DNA of 26,824 nt, taken from positions 1-26,824 of the forward strand of contig UQVK01000048.1 of assembly GCA_900544445.1 (NCBI GenBank), given 5' to 3'. The notes below the pieces were generated by a model, which ran no database searches, had not been told where the DNA came from, and was given only the letters and a program-made list of their open reading frames with translations. Position 1 is the first letter of the stretch. Each line of letters starts with the position of its first letter. The translations under genes were made by a program, and so were the position numbers. This DNA comes from an uncultured Lachnospiraceae bacterium (GTDB lineage: Bacteria; Bacillota; Clostridia; Lachnospirales; Lachnospiraceae). Positions 1 through 8,061 of this stretch are shown here, one piece after another.

Positions 1-73
1 GCTTTTAAGTTTGTGGGATAAGTTTGTGCAAAATTCGATATTTGCTCATTTATAGTATACAATAAAAAAGGAC

Positions 74-99
74 GGGAGCGGAACGTTTCCGCCCTTTTT
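74..99 (+). terminator. Intrinsic terminator ahead of ylmC
   Basis: A 6-bp stem (GCGGAA at 78-83, TTCCGC at 87-92) with a 3-nt loop is extended by G/C pairs past a bulged A and followed by five T. An A-run (64-69) upstream could pair with the T-run. It either ends a gene lying left of the window or sits in the ylmC leader: the AT-rich sequence TATACAAT at 56-63 could be a -10 box, but no good -35 is visible. Bases 1-73 hold no gene that I can support. Confidence 0.7.
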
Positions 100-141
100 G
101 CATATCCTGTTACAGAGAAAGAGAATGGAAGGGGAGGGAAA

Positions 142-378
142 ATGCTGTTTTCCGAACTGAAATGCAAGGATGTGATCAATCTGCGAGACTGCAGGAAGCT
201 GGGGAATATTGCGGATTTTGAATTTGACGAGTGTACGGGCTGTATCTGTAAGGTGATCGTGCCTGGAGGAGCGAAATGGAAATCTCTTTTCGGCTGTGAC
301 GAAGGCCGGGAAATCTGTTATAAGGATATTAAAAAGATCGGACCGGATATCATCATCGTGGACCTGCCGGACTGCTGA
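142..378 (+). CDS. YlmC/YmxH family PRC-barrel protein
   Basis: A 78-residue protein of the YlmC/YmxH family, small PRC-barrel proteins common in spore-forming Firmicutes and often labelled sporulation proteins; their biochemical role is not established. The pattern seen is the typical one: an N-terminal MLFSELKCKDVINL segment, then a GNIADFEFD strand, a Cys-x-Gly-Cys turn, and the I-x-x-I-G-x-D-I-I-I-V end. The length is normal for the family. The start is chosen from the GGGGAGGG ribosome binding site just upstream. The gene is monocistronic or weakly linked to nrdR, which has its own promoter 27 bp downstream. The family assignment is firm; the function is not. Confidence 0.85.
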   Translation: MLFSELKCKDVINLRDCRKLGNIADFEFDECTGCICKVIVPGGAKWKSLFGCDEGREICYKDIKKIGPDIIIVDLPDC

Positions 379-404
379 GCGGAAAAGCTCCTTTCCTGTG
401 CCGG

Positions 405-433
405 TTGACACCCCTTCTGCCCTCCGCTATAAT
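405..433 (+). promoter_or_regulatory. Sigma-A promoter for nrdR
   Basis: TTGACA at 405-410 and TATAAT at 428-433 are separated by exactly 17 bp, so both hexamers match consensus perfectly. The expected transcript start is near 440, giving a leader of about 44 nt. No convincing NrdR-box pair overlaps it. Confidence 0.88.
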
Positions 434-449
434 GGGGAAAAAGATGAAA

Positions 450-467
450 TGCCGCCTGTCAGCGGCA
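450..467 (+). other. Leader stem-loop upstream of the nrdR ribosome binding site
   Basis: TGCCGC (450-455) pairs perfectly with GCGGCA (462-467) around a 6-nt loop. The hairpin ends 6 nt before the AGGAGGA ribosome binding site at 475-481. It has no T-run, so it is more likely an mRNA-stabilising or translation-modulating 5' structure than a terminator. Confidence 0.5.
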
Positions 468-483
468 GAAAGAAGGAGGAAAC

Positions 484-942
484 ATGAAATGTCCATTCTG
501 CGGTCATGACAACACGCGCGTGATCGATTCCAGACCTGCGGATGAAAACAATTCCATCCGCCGCCGCCGTGTCTGCGACGAGTGCAGCCGGCGTTTCACC
601 ACCTACGAGAAGGTGGAGACCATCCCTCTTATCGTGATCAAAAAGGACGATAACAGAGAGACCTATGACCGTTCCAAGATTGAGGCGGGAGTGCTTCGCG
701 CCTGTCATAAGCGCCCGGTGAGCGCAAATCAGATCACGAAGCTGGTGGACGATGTGGAGACGGAGATCTTCAACCGGGGGGAAAAGGAGATTCCCAGCCG
801 GGTGATCGGAGAGCTGGTGATGGACAGGCTCAAAAATCTGGATGCGGTTGCCTATGTGCGTTTTGCTTCTGTATACAGGGAGTTTAAGGATATCAACACA
901 TTCATGGACGAACTGAAAAAGGTAATGGGCGGAAAGGAATAG
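484..942 (+). CDS. nrdR: Transcriptional repressor NrdR
   Basis: NrdR is the zinc-ribbon/ATP-cone repressor that senses ATP/dATP and controls ribonucleotide reductase operons. The 152-residue length is typical. Residues 1-45 form the zinc ribbon with Cys3, Cys6, Cys31 and Cys34 and the basic RRRRVC stretch; residues about 49-139 form the ATP-cone ([20 protein letters not shown] onward). The start follows a strong AGGAGGA site. It is transcribed from a near-perfect promoter at 405-433. No reductase gene lies in the window, so its targets are elsewhere. Identification is secure. Confidence 0.97.
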   Translation: MKCPFCGHDNTRVIDSRPADENNSIRRRRVCDECSRRFTTYEKVETIPLIVIKKDDNRETYDRSKIEAGVLRACHKRPVSANQITKLVDDVETEIFNRGEKEIPSRVIGELVMDRLKNLDAVAYVRFASVYREFKDINTFMDELKKVMGGKE

Positions 943-956
943 ACAGGAAATTTTTC

Positions 957-985
957 TTGCTTTTTTCATGTTTTGCGTATACAAT
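957..985 (+). promoter_or_regulatory. Probable promoter of the peptide ABC transporter operon
   Basis: TTGCTT (957-962) and TACAAT (980-985) are separated by 17 bp. Both hexamers are imperfect. The inferred leader of about 75 nt contains a weak stem-loop at 1022-1046 (ACTTT pairing with AAAGT) and a GGACGTCC palindrome at 992-999, either of which could be regulatory. Confidence 0.5.
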
Positions 986-1068
986 AACCCAGGACGTCCA
1001 AAAACTGAATAAAGATCAGGTACTTTCACGCACGAGACGTAAAAGTGCTGAGAGAGAAAGGAAAACAC

Positions 1069-2586
1069 ATGAAGACAAAAGCTGTAAAGAGGATTCTTTT
1101 GACTTTGGTGTGCGGAGCACTAACTATTGCACTGGGCGCATGTTCAGGTGATAAGGCAGGTGAGAGCTCTTCTCAGATTACGATTGGAATACCTCAGGAT
1201 ATTGAGGACAGTCTTGACCCCCACAAAGCGGTGGCGGCAGGAACGAAAGAGGTACTGTTCAATCTGTACGAAGGTCTTGTCAAGCCCGACAGCAGCGGTG
1301 AGCTGCAGCCGGCCATTGCCAGCGATTATTCGATATCGGAGGATGCGACCACCTATACCTTCACTTTGAGGGAAGGGGTAAAATTCCATGACGGCAGTAT
1401 GGTAACGGCTGAAGACGTGAAATATTCCATAGACAGATGCGCCGATACCACGAACGGAGAACCGCTGGTAGAGGCGTATTCTAATATTAAGAGCGTCAAT
1501 ATCGTGGATGAGAAAACGGTGGAGGTGGTGCTGAATACGGCGGACTCCGATTTTCTGGCCAATATGACCACCGCCATTATTCCGGCTTCCAATGAAAATC
1601 CGGATACCAATCCCATCGGAACCGGACCATATAGATACGTATCCAGATCGCCACAGGAGAACTTCGTGGTGGAGAAGTTTGACGAATACTGGGGAACACC
1701 TGCCAATATCGAGAACGTCACCTTCCGGGTGTGCGCGAACGCGGATTCCATCGTCATGAATCTGCAGGGCGGATCCATCGACATGTTTGCCCGGCTGACC
1801 ACGACGCAGGCTTCCCAGCTTGGAGATCAGTTCGATGTCCTGGAGGGCACCATGAACCTGGTGCAGGCGCTTTATCTGAACAATGCGGTGGAACCCTTTA
1901 ACGATGAACGGGTACGTCAGGCGCTCTGCTATGCGGTGGATCCGCAGGGGATCATGGATCTGATCTCTGATGGAAAGGGAACCGAGATCGGAAGCAGCAT
2001 GTTCCCGGCCTTCGAAAAGTATTACATGCCGGAACTGAACGACGTATACAATCAGGATTTTGATAAGGCGAAGGAGCTGCTGGCTGAGGCGGGCTATCCC
2101 GACGGCTTCTCCTTTACCATAACGGTTCCCTCCAATTATCAGCAGCACATCGATACGGCGCAGGTCCTGGTGGAACAGCTGAAAAATATCGGCGTGACGG
2201 CTGAGATTGAGCTGGTGGAATGGGAAACCTGGGTTTCCGAAGCCTATACGAACCGGAATTTTGAGGCGACGGTGGTCGGCGTGGACGCTTCCAGCCTGAC
2301 CGCTTCGGCCCTGCTTTCCAGATTCGTATCGGACGCGCCGAATAACTTCATCAATTTCAGTAATGCGGATTACGATGCGGCCTATGCCCGCGCGGAGGCT
2401 GCGGTGGATGATGAGGAAAAAAACGAGGCCTATAAAGAGTGTGAACGCCTTCTGGCGGAGCATGCCGCAAATGTATACATTCAGGATCTTCCGTGCCTGG
2501 TGGCGCTGAATAAGAAATATGCGGGATACGAATTCTACCCGCTGTATGTTCAGGATATTTCCAAGCTGTACATTGTGGAAGAGTAG
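1069..2586 (+). CDS. Peptide-type ABC transporter substrate-binding lipoprotein
   Basis: An extracytoplasmic solute-binding protein of family 5 (PF00496; DppA/OppA/NikA type), which captures short peptides or related ligands and delivers them to the permease pair encoded downstream. The 505-residue protein starts with a lipoprotein signal: basic MKTKAVKR, a hydrophobic stretch, and lipobox LGAC with the lipidated Cys at residue 25, followed by a polar Ser-rich linker. Family hallmarks are the LYEGLVK segment, the YTFTLREGVKFHDG motif, a TGPYRYV stretch and the RQALCYAVD region. The ATG at 1069 is preferred over a GTG 24 bp upstream because an AGAAAGGAAA site precedes it. First gene of a five-gene importer operon. 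The substrate cannot be read from sequence. Confidence 0.93.
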   Translation: MKTKAVKRILLTLVCGALTIALGACSGDKAGESSSQITIGIPQDIEDSLDPHKAVAAGTKEVLFNLYEGLVKPDSSGELQPAIASDYSISEDATTYTFTLREGVKFHDGSMVTAEDVKYSIDRCADTTNGEPLVEAYSNIKSVNIVDEKTVEVVLNTADSDFLANMTTAIIPASNENPDTNPIGTGPYRYVSRSPQENFVVEKFDEYWGTPANIENVTFRVCANADSIVMNLQGGSIDMFARLTTTQASQLGDQFDVLEGTMNLVQALYLNNAVEPFNDERVRQALCYAVDPQGIMDLISDGKGTEIGSSMFPAFEKYYMPELNDVYNQDFDKAKELLAEAGYPDGFSFTITVPSNYQQHIDTAQVLVEQLKNIGVTAEIELVEWETWVSEAYTNRNFEATVVGVDASSLTASALLSRFVSDAPNNFINFSNADYDAAYARAEAAVDDEEKNEAYKECERLLAEHAANVYIQDLPCLVALNKKYAGYEFYPLYVQDISKLYIVEE

Positions 2587-2597
2587 GACGGCTGCGA

Positions 2598-2620
2598 CGG
2601 CCCGGCGGTCCGCCGGGCTG
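2598..2620 (+). other. GC-rich intercistronic hairpin after the binding-protein gene
   Basis: A 9-bp stem (2598-2606 with 2612-2620, one G-U pair) closes a 5-nt loop. It is followed by only TTT, so termination would be partial at best. Such hairpins after the binding-protein gene of ABC operons are known to protect the upstream mRNA 3' end or attenuate the permease genes, raising binding protein over permease. That role is inferred here from position. Confidence 0.65.
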
Positions 2621-2656
2621 TTTCAGTGCCGGACGGATATCCGAAAGGAGATTTCC

Positions 2657-3598
2657 ATGAAACTTCTGATCCGAAAATTCATATCCATGATCGTTACCAT
2701 TCTGGCAGTGGCCTTTCTGGTTTTTCTGGCTTTCGATGTGATTCCGGGGGATCCGGCCACGGCGCAGCTGGGAACGCAGGCCACGCCGGAACGGGTGGAG
2801 GCGCTGCGGGAAGAGATGGGCTTAAACCGTCCCTTCCCGGTGCGCTTTGGAGAGTGGCTGTTTGACATGCTGCGGGGCAGTATGGGAACCTCCTACAGCT
2901 ATGGAACGCCGGTTTCCTCTCTGGTGGGGGACAAGATTCCCATCACTCTGACCCTGACGCTCATGGCCTTCCTGATCATGCTGGTCATTTCCATTCCACT
3001 GGGCCTGTATACCGCAAGGCACGAGGGCGGGGCGGCAGACCGCATCATCATGGCCGTAAACCAGGTGATCATGGCGGTGCCTCCTTTCTTTTCCGGCATC
3101 CTGATCACGCTCCTGTTCGGCCTGATCCTGCGCCTGTTCACGCCGGGCGGTTATGTTTCCTATACGCAGAGCGTTCCCGGATTTGTGGGCTATCTGTTCT
3201 TTCCGGCCCTGGCCATCGCCCTTCCCAAGGCGGCCATGACCGTAAAGCTGTTAAGAAGCTGCCTGAACGCGGAAAAGCGGCTTGACTATGCCAGAACCGC
3301 CTACAGCAGGGGAAACAGTACGAAGGAGGTCATGTACCGCCATCTTCTGAAAAACGCCATGATTCCGGTGATCACCTTCCTCGGCATGACGCTTTCCGAC
3401 ATGGTTGCCGGAAGCATCGTGATCGAGCAGGTTTTCAATATTCCGGGACTGGGACGGATCCTTCTGACCTCCATCTCTAACCGGGACTATCCGGTGGTGG
3501 AGGCGATCATCGTACTGCTGGCGTTTCTGGTTATTTTCATCAATTTTGTGGTGGACTGCATCTACCGGAAGGTGGACCCCAGGGTGCGGGTGGAGTGA
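2657..3598 (+). CDS. Peptide ABC transporter permease, DppB/OppB type
   Basis: A 313-residue integral membrane permease (binding-protein-dependent transport inner membrane component). It has an N-terminal helix (about residues 9-30), then the DVIPGDPA segment and EEMGLNRP motif usual for DppB proteins, followed by about five more helices. The cytoplasmic EAA-like loop, which contacts the ATPases, is visible near AYSRGNSTKEVMYRHLLKNA. The C-terminal half carries the family pattern IEQVFNIPGLGRIL. The start at 2657 follows a GAAAGGAG site; an upstream in-frame extension overlapping the binding-protein gene lacks one. It lies 70 bp after the binding-protein gene and 15 bp before its partner permease. 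Heterodimerises with the next gene product. Confidence 0.93.
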   Translation: MKLLIRKFISMIVTILAVAFLVFLAFDVIPGDPATAQLGTQATPERVEALREEMGLNRPFPVRFGEWLFDMLRGSMGTSYSYGTPVSSLVGDKIPITLTLTLMAFLIMLVISIPLGLYTARHEGGAADRIIMAVNQVIMAVPPFFSGILITLLFGLILRLFTPGGYVSYTQSVPGFVGYLFFPALAIALPKAAMTVKLLRSCLNAEKRLDYARTAYSRGNSTKEVMYRHLLKNAMIPVITFLGMTLSDMVAGSIVIEQVFNIPGLGRILLTSISNRDYPVVEAIIVLLAFLVIFINFVVDCIYRKVDPRVRVE

Positions 3599-3613
3599 AT
3601 AAGGGAGATTGCA

Positions 3614-4411
3614 ATGAAGAAAAAAAATTTCAATCTGATTTGCGGCGGCGCGCTCACCCTCTTTGTCCTTCTCTTTGTCGGGGTGGGATTTTTCTGGACG
3701 CCCTGGGACCCGAATGCCATGGATGAGACGGCCCGCTTTGCGGGGATGAGCCTTGCCCATCCCTTTGGCTGCGACAATTTCGGAAGGGATCTTCTGAGCC
3801 GGGTGATGAAGGGCGGCGGAATGACGCTCGCCATCGCGGCGGCGACGGTGGCGGTCGGTACCTTTTTCGGTGTGCTGATCGGCGCGTTTACCGGATATTT
3901 CGGGGGATGGCTGGACGAGGTGCTGATGCGCATCAACGATGTGCTGTTCGCCTTTCCCAGCATTCTGCTGGCGCTGGTCTTCATCAGCGTCCTGGGGTCG
4001 GGAAAGGGAAATGTGATCCTGGCGCTGGGTGTGGCGTTCATCCCCAGCTTTGCCAGGATTGTGCGCGGCGAATTCATCCGCTGCAAAAATATGGATTATG
4101 TGAAGCTGGCAAGGCTTGCCGGAGCGGGGAGCCTGCGCATCATGTTCGTCCATATCCTGCCGAATACCATACAGGTCCTTCTGCCCGCGGTGATGATCGG
4201 CTTTAACAATGCGGTTCTGGCCGAGGCGGGCATGAGCTATCTGGGAATCGGCGTACAGCCGCCGGATTCCAGCCTGGGAAGGATGCTCTCGGAATCCCAG
4301 AGCTATCTGTTCACCTCGCCGGGCTCCGCCCTGTTTCCGGGACTGTTCCTTGTGCTCATGGTGCTCGGCTTCAGCCTGCTGGCGGACGGACTCAGGGAAA
4401 AGAACGCATAA
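3614..4411 (+). CDS. Peptide ABC transporter permease, DppC/OppC type
   Basis: A 265-residue partner permease. After an N-terminal helix (about residues 10-30) it shows the HPFGCDNFGRDLLSR motif diagnostic of DppC/OppC proteins. The EAA-like cytoplasmic loop is seen around YVKLARLAGAGSLRIMFVHI, with the conserved LPN after it, and the C-terminal segment has LAEAGMSYLGIGVQPP. The length is at the short end of the family. Its ATG follows AGGGAG 15 bp after the DppB-type gene, so the two are co-transcribed, and it ends 21 bp before the first ATPase gene. Confidence 0.93.
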   Translation: MKKKNFNLICGGALTLFVLLFVGVGFFWTPWDPNAMDETARFAGMSLAHPFGCDNFGRDLLSRVMKGGGMTLAIAAATVAVGTFFGVLIGAFTGYFGGWLDEVLMRINDVLFAFPSILLALVFISVLGSGKGNVILALGVAFIPSFARIVRGEFIRCKNMDYVKLARLAGAGSLRIMFVHILPNTIQVLLPAVMIGFNNAVLAEAGMSYLGIGVQPPDSSLGRMLSESQSYLFTSPGSALFPGLFLVLMVLGFSLLADGLREKNA

Positions 4412-4432
4412 AGAAGAAAGGAGACTTGGGAT

Positions 4433-5254
4433 ATGCTGGATGTGATCGATCTGAATCTGGTATTTTCCGATCATCTGATCCCGGAAACGGTGGTGCATCA
4501 TCTGAACCTGCATATGGACGAGGGGGATCTGGTGGGGCTGGTCGGAGAGTCCGGCTCCGGGAAATCCATGACGGCTCTGGCCATTGCGGGGCTCCTTTCG
4601 AGGCATGACATGAAAAAGACAGGGCAGATCCTGTTTCGGGGAACGGACCTGTTAACCTGTCCGAGGGCGCAGCTGCGCGCCCTGCAGGGAGATGAGATCG
4701 GAATCGTGTTTCAGGAGCCGCAGACTTCTTTAAATCCGGTATACCGGGTGGGATGGCAGGTGGAGGAAAGCCTGCGCATTCACAGACCGAAGATGACTCC
4801 GGCAGAGCGAAAGAGACAGGCGCTTCAGATGCTCCGGGCGGTGGAGCTTTCCGACCCGGAACGGATTTATGATTCCTATCCTCATCAGCTTTCCGGCGGC
4901 CAGCGTCAGCGCGTCATGATCGCGGCGGCCATGATCTGTTCCCCTTCCCTTCTGATTGCGGACGAGCCGACCACGGCTCTGGACGTGACGGTTCAGCTTT
5001 CCATCGTGAAGCTTCTGGCAAGGCTTGCCCGGGAAAAGAAGACGGCCATCCTGTTCATCTCCCATGATCTGAGCCTGGTAAAGCGGCTGTGTGAGCGGAT
5101 CGTGGTGATGAAGGACGGAAAAGTGGTGGAGGAAGGGGATACGGAGCAGGTTTATACCCGTCCGAAGGAGGAATACACCAGAAGACTGATCGCTTCGATT
5201 CCGAGAATCGAAAGAAAGGGACGCGTTCCGGAAGGAAAGGAGGACGCGGAGTGA
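4433..5254 (+). CDS. Peptide ABC transporter ATP-binding protein, DppD/OppD type
   Basis: A 273-residue cytoplasmic ATPase that energises the importer. Walker A is GESGSGKS (about residues 38-45), the Q-loop lies at FQEPQTSLNP, the ABC signature is LSGGQRQRV, Walker B with the catalytic Glu is LLIADEPTTALDV, and the switch His is in FISHDLS. The C-terminal oligopeptide-transporter tail (YTRPKEEYTRRLIASIP) assigns it to the DppD/OppD group. The ATG at 4433 follows GAAAGGAGA. Its stop overlaps the GTG start of the next ATPase by 4 bp, indicating translational coupling so that the two subunits are made in equal amounts. Confidence 0.94.
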   Translation: MLDVIDLNLVFSDHLIPETVVHHLNLHMDEGDLVGLVGESGSGKSMTALAIAGLLSRHDMKKTGQILFRGTDLLTCPRAQLRALQGDEIGIVFQEPQTSLNPVYRVGWQVEESLRIHRPKMTPAERKRQALQMLRAVELSDPERIYDSYPHQLSGGQRQRVMIAAAMICSPSLLIADEPTTALDVTVQLSIVKLLARLAREKKTAILFISHDLSLVKRLCERIVVMKDGKVVEEGDTEQVYTRPKEEYTRRLIASIPRIERKGRVPEGKEDAE

Positions 5255-6066
5255 AACGGACAGCAGACAACGCTTTCCGGAAGGACTGCATTTCAGAAGA
5301 GCATATCCTGGAGGTGGAAGAACTGCGTGTTTCCTATGACCATCACAGGAGCGGACTTTTGGCAAAGGAAGGAAAAACGGAGGTTCTGCATGGCGTTTCG
5401 TTTTTTATTCAAAGGGGCGAGGTGCTGGGACTGGTCGGAGAGAGCGGCTGTGGAAAATCCACCCTTTCCCGGGCAATTCTCGGCCTGCTTCCGGACTATG
5501 AGGGAACGATCCGCTGTGCGGCAAAAATGCCTCAGATGGTGTTTCAGGATCCCTACAGTTCCCTGAACCCTGCAAAGAAGGTGGGATGGATCCTGGAGGA
5601 ACCGCTCCGGCTCAGGACAAAGCTTTGCGCAGAGGAACGCAGGCAGAAAGTCCATTCCATGCTGGAGCGGGTGGGACTGGAAGAAAAAATAGCCGACCGT
5701 TTTCCCAGGCAGCTATCCGGCGGTCAGCGCCAGCGCGTCTGTATCGCGGAAAGCCTGATGCTGGAGCCGGAGCTTCTCATCGCGGATGAGCCGGTTTCCG
5801 CCCTGGACGTGACCATTCAGGCGCAGATCATTGAGCTGCTGATCCGGCTTCAGAAGGAAATGGGCCTCGCCATCCTGTTCATCTCTCACGACATGCGGGT
5901 GGTTTACCAGCTCTGCCAGCGGGTGATGGTGATGAAAGATGGATGCATCGTGGAGAGTGGAGATGTGGATGAGGTGTACTTCCATCCGCAGCATCCCTAT
6001 ACGAAGGAACTGCTGGAAGCCGCCGGAATCGAGGATGAGGCGGAAGAACAGCGGAAAGGAGACTGA
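5251..6066 (+). CDS. Peptide ABC transporter ATP-binding protein, DppF/OppF type
   Basis: The second ATPase, 271 residues. It has Walker A GESGCGKST, Q-loop FQDPYSSLNPAKKVGW (the PYSSLNP pattern is typical of DppF/OppF), signature LSGGQRQRV, Walker B LLIADEPVSALDV and switch FISHDM. The tail HPQHPYTKELLEAA is the family C-terminal motif. It starts with GTG inside the stop region of the previous gene (GTGA overlap), with a GGAAAGGAGG site inside that gene. The first 17 or so residues before the EVEELRVSYD domain start are a variable extension. It is followed after 3 bp by yqeG, so transcription may continue into the aro genes. Confidence 0.94.
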   Translation: MKRTADNAFRKDCISEEHILEVEELRVSYDHHRSGLLAKEGKTEVLHGVSFFIQRGEVLGLVGESGCGKSTLSRAILGLLPDYEGTIRCAAKMPQMVFQDPYSSLNPAKKVGWILEEPLRLRTKLCAEERRQKVHSMLERVGLEEKIADRFPRQLSGGQRQRVCIAESLMLEPELLIADEPVSALDVTIQAQIIELLIRLQKEMGLAILFISHDMRVVYQLCQRVMVMKDGCIVESGDVDEVYFHPQHPYTKELLEAAGIEDEAEEQRKGD

Positions 6067-6069
6067 GGG

Positions 6070-6591
6070 ATGCTGCAGAAATTCTATCCCGATGAATACA
6101 GAGAAAGCGCTTACGGCCTGGATTATGAAGGACTGTTCAGACAGGGCTATAAGGGTATTATTTTTGATATTGACAATACTCTTGTTCCCCACGGCGCTCC
6201 GGCGGACGCGGAGAGCATCGCCCTTTTCAAACGGCTGCGTGGACTGGGGTATTCCTGCGTTCTTCTCTCCAACAACAAGGAACCCCGGGTGAAATCCTTT
6301 GCCGACGAGGTGGGGGCGCTTTATATTTATAAGGCGGGAAAACCCTCGCCTGCGGGCTATCGAAGGGCGATGGAACGGATGGGAACGAACCGGACGAACA
6401 CTCTGTTTGTTGGGGATCAGCTTTTTACGGATATCTGGGGAGCAAAAAATGCGGGAATCCGCAGCATTCTGGTAAAGCCCATCAACCCGAAGGAGGAAAT
6501 CCAGATCGTTCTGAAGCGGTATCTGGAACGGATCGTTCTTTATTTTTATCGGAAGAAAGTTTCGGCTGAAGGAAAGGGAGGCGGAGCATGA
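6070..6591 (+). CDS. YqeG family HAD-superfamily phosphatase (subfamily IIIA)
   Basis: A 173-residue HAD phosphatase. Motif I is FDIDNTL with nucleophile Asp33 and acid/base Asp35, motif II is LLSNNK, the motif III lysine is in KAGKPS, and motif IV is FVGDQLFTDIWG. The family is conserved across Firmicutes next to aroE; its physiological substrate is not established. It begins 3 bp after the ABC ATPase gene with AAAGGAG upstream, and its stop overlaps the aroE start by 4 bp (ATGA). In Bacillus subtilis the order is yqeG-yqeH-aroE; here the GTPase gene yqeH is absent from between them. Confidence 0.93.
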   Translation: MLQKFYPDEYRESAYGLDYEGLFRQGYKGIIFDIDNTLVPHGAPADAESIALFKRLRGLGYSCVLLSNNKEPRVKSFADEVGALYIYKAGKPSPAGYRRAMERMGTNRTNTLFVGDQLFTDIWGAKNAGIRSILVKPINPKEEIQIVLKRYLERIVLYFYRKKVSAEGKGGGA

Positions 6592-7457
6592 TTGACGGAA
6601 AAACAGTGGTCTGCGGCCTGATCGGCGATCCGGTGGAGCATACGCTCTCCCCGGTCATCCATAATACGCTGGCGCAGGAAACGGGAAGAAATCTGGTTTA
6701 TGTGCCTTTTTCTGTGAAGGCGGAGCAGGTGGAAGACGCCGTGCGGGGCGCGAGGGCCCTCTCCATCCGGGGACTGAACGTTACCGTTCCGCATAAGAGT
6801 GCGGTGATCCCGTACTTAAGCAGCGTGGAAAGGGAAGCTGCTCTGATCGGAGCGGTGAATACACTGGTCCCGGAAGAAGGGGGCTACCGCGGCTATAATA
6901 CGGATCTGACCGGACTTGGGCGCGCGCTTGCTTCGGACGGCGTAAAGCTTTCCGGAGAGCGGGTGATCCTGCTGGGAGCCGGAGGAGCGGCGCGGGCGGC
7001 GGCTTTCCTTTGCGCCCTGCGCGGAGCGCAGGAGGTATGGCTTCTGAACCGCACGCTGTCCCGGGCGCAGGAACTGGCGGATGAGGTAAACCGGGCCGCA
7101 GCGCGCGCCTGTGTGAAGCCTCTGGCGCTTTCGGACTGGAGACAGATCCCGGAAGGCCGTTATCTGGCAATTCAGGGCACAAAAGTGGGGCTTGCTCCTG
7201 ATTCAGACCGCGCTCCCATTGAGGAGGAAGGCTTCTACCGGCTGATCCATACGGGCTGTGACCTGGTTTACCGTCCCGCACGGACGAAGTTCATGCGTCT
7301 GGTGGAGGAAGCGGGCGGCAGGGCCTATAACGGGCTGAAGATGCTTCTGTATCAGGGCATAGAAGCTTATGAACTCTGGACGGGGGTATCGGTGACGGAG
7401 AGTCAGGCGGAAATCTGTTACGCACGGATGAAAAAGGAGCTGTTTCAGGATGAATGA
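6588..7457 (+). CDS. aroE: Shikimate 5-dehydrogenase
   Basis: AroE reduces 3-dehydroshikimate to shikimate with NADPH, step 4 of the shikimate pathway. The protein has 289 residues. The substrate-binding region is GDPVEHTLSPVIHN, the catalytic lysine is Lys70 in NVTVPHK, and the partner aspartate is Asp106 in GYNTD. The nucleotide-binding loop is GAGGAARA (130-137), and NRTLSR (154-159) matches the NRTxxR motif linked to NADP preference. The usual NATPVGM-like motif appears as IQGTKVGL (195-202), an atypical variant. The C-terminus NGLKMLLYQGIEAYELW is standard. It overlaps yqeG by 4 bp and aroK by 8 bp, so the three are translationally coupled. Confidence 0.96.
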   Translation: MIDGKTVVCGLIGDPVEHTLSPVIHNTLAQETGRNLVYVPFSVKAEQVEDAVRGARALSIRGLNVTVPHKSAVIPYLSSVEREAALIGAVNTLVPEEGGYRGYNTDLTGLGRALASDGVKLSGERVILLGAGGAARAAAFLCALRGAQEVWLLNRTLSRAQELADEVNRAAARACVKPLALSDWRQIPEGRYLAIQGTKVGLAPDSDRAPIEEEGFYRLIHTGCDLVYRPARTKFMRLVEEAGGRAYNGLKMLLYQGIEAYELWTGVSVTESQAEICYARMKKELFQDE

Positions 7458-8013
7458 GAGGCAGGAGAGGCCGGAAGGCGGCCGGAAGGCAATTTTCCTG
7501 ACGGGATTCATGGGAAGCGGAAAAAGCACGGTGGGCCGGTGTCTGTCCTGGCGGCTGGAACTGCCCTTTACGGACACGGACAGCCGGATCGAGAAGGAGC
7601 AGAAAAGAAGCATTACGGATATTTTTGCGGCGGAGGGCGAAGAGGCATTTCGAAAGATGGAGACGCAGGTCCTTGGCGCCATCAGAGGAGAATGCATCTG
7701 TCAGGTGGTTTCCACGGGAGGTGGACTGCCCATGCGTGAGGAAAACAGACGGATCATGAAGGAAGCCGGAATGGTGGTGTTCCTTCGGATTCGCCCGGAA
7801 ACGGTATACCTGAGGCTTCAGGGAGATACCACCAGGCCCCTCCTTCAGAAGGCGGATCCCAGGGCGGAGATCCAGAGGCTCCTTGCCGAAAGGAATCCGC
7901 GCTATGAAGAAGAGGCGGATCTCGTTGTGGATGTGGACGGAAGGACGCCGGAGGAGCTGGCGGAGGAGATTGCGTCCCGGCTTTTGGAGAAAAGATGGGA
8001 AAAGAATGGCTGA
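7450..8013 (+). CDS. aroK: Shikimate kinase
   Basis: Shikimate kinase phosphorylates shikimate to shikimate 3-phosphate with ATP, step 5 of the pathway. The 187-residue protein has a short charged N-terminal extension, Walker A GFMGSGKST (19-27), the substrate-binding DTDSRIE region, the FRKMET segment containing a shikimate-binding Arg, and the STGGGLPMR motif near residue 90. The lid and adenine-binding part follow with RPLL and AERNPRYEEEADLVVD. The start lies inside the end of aroE with AGGAG 10 nt upstream. It is followed not by a terminator but by the five-hairpin block and then aroQ. Confidence 0.95.
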   Translation: MNERQERPEGGRKAIFLTGFMGSGKSTVGRCLSWRLELPFTDTDSRIEKEQKRSITDIFAAEGEEAFRKMETQVLGAIRGECICQVVSTGGGLPMREENRRIMKEAGMVVFLRIRPETVYLRLQGDTTRPLLQKADPRAEIQRLLAERNPRYEEEADLVVDVDGRTPEELAEEIASRLLEKRWEKNG

Positions 8014-8061
8014 CGCCATTTTTCCGGGATTTTATTGCCGCCTGCGGCAGATTGGAGGAAA

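Noticed and set aside
434..483. NrdR-box autoregulatory site ahead of nrdR
   Set aside because: I looked for paired ACA-AT-rich-TGT palindromes around the promoter and found none.
1045..1068. GTG at 1045 as the start of the binding-protein gene
   Set aside because: It would put charged residues MLREKGKH before an already complete lipoprotein signal, lies within a small stem-loop, and lacks a ribosome binding site. The ATG at 1069 has AGAAAGGAAA.
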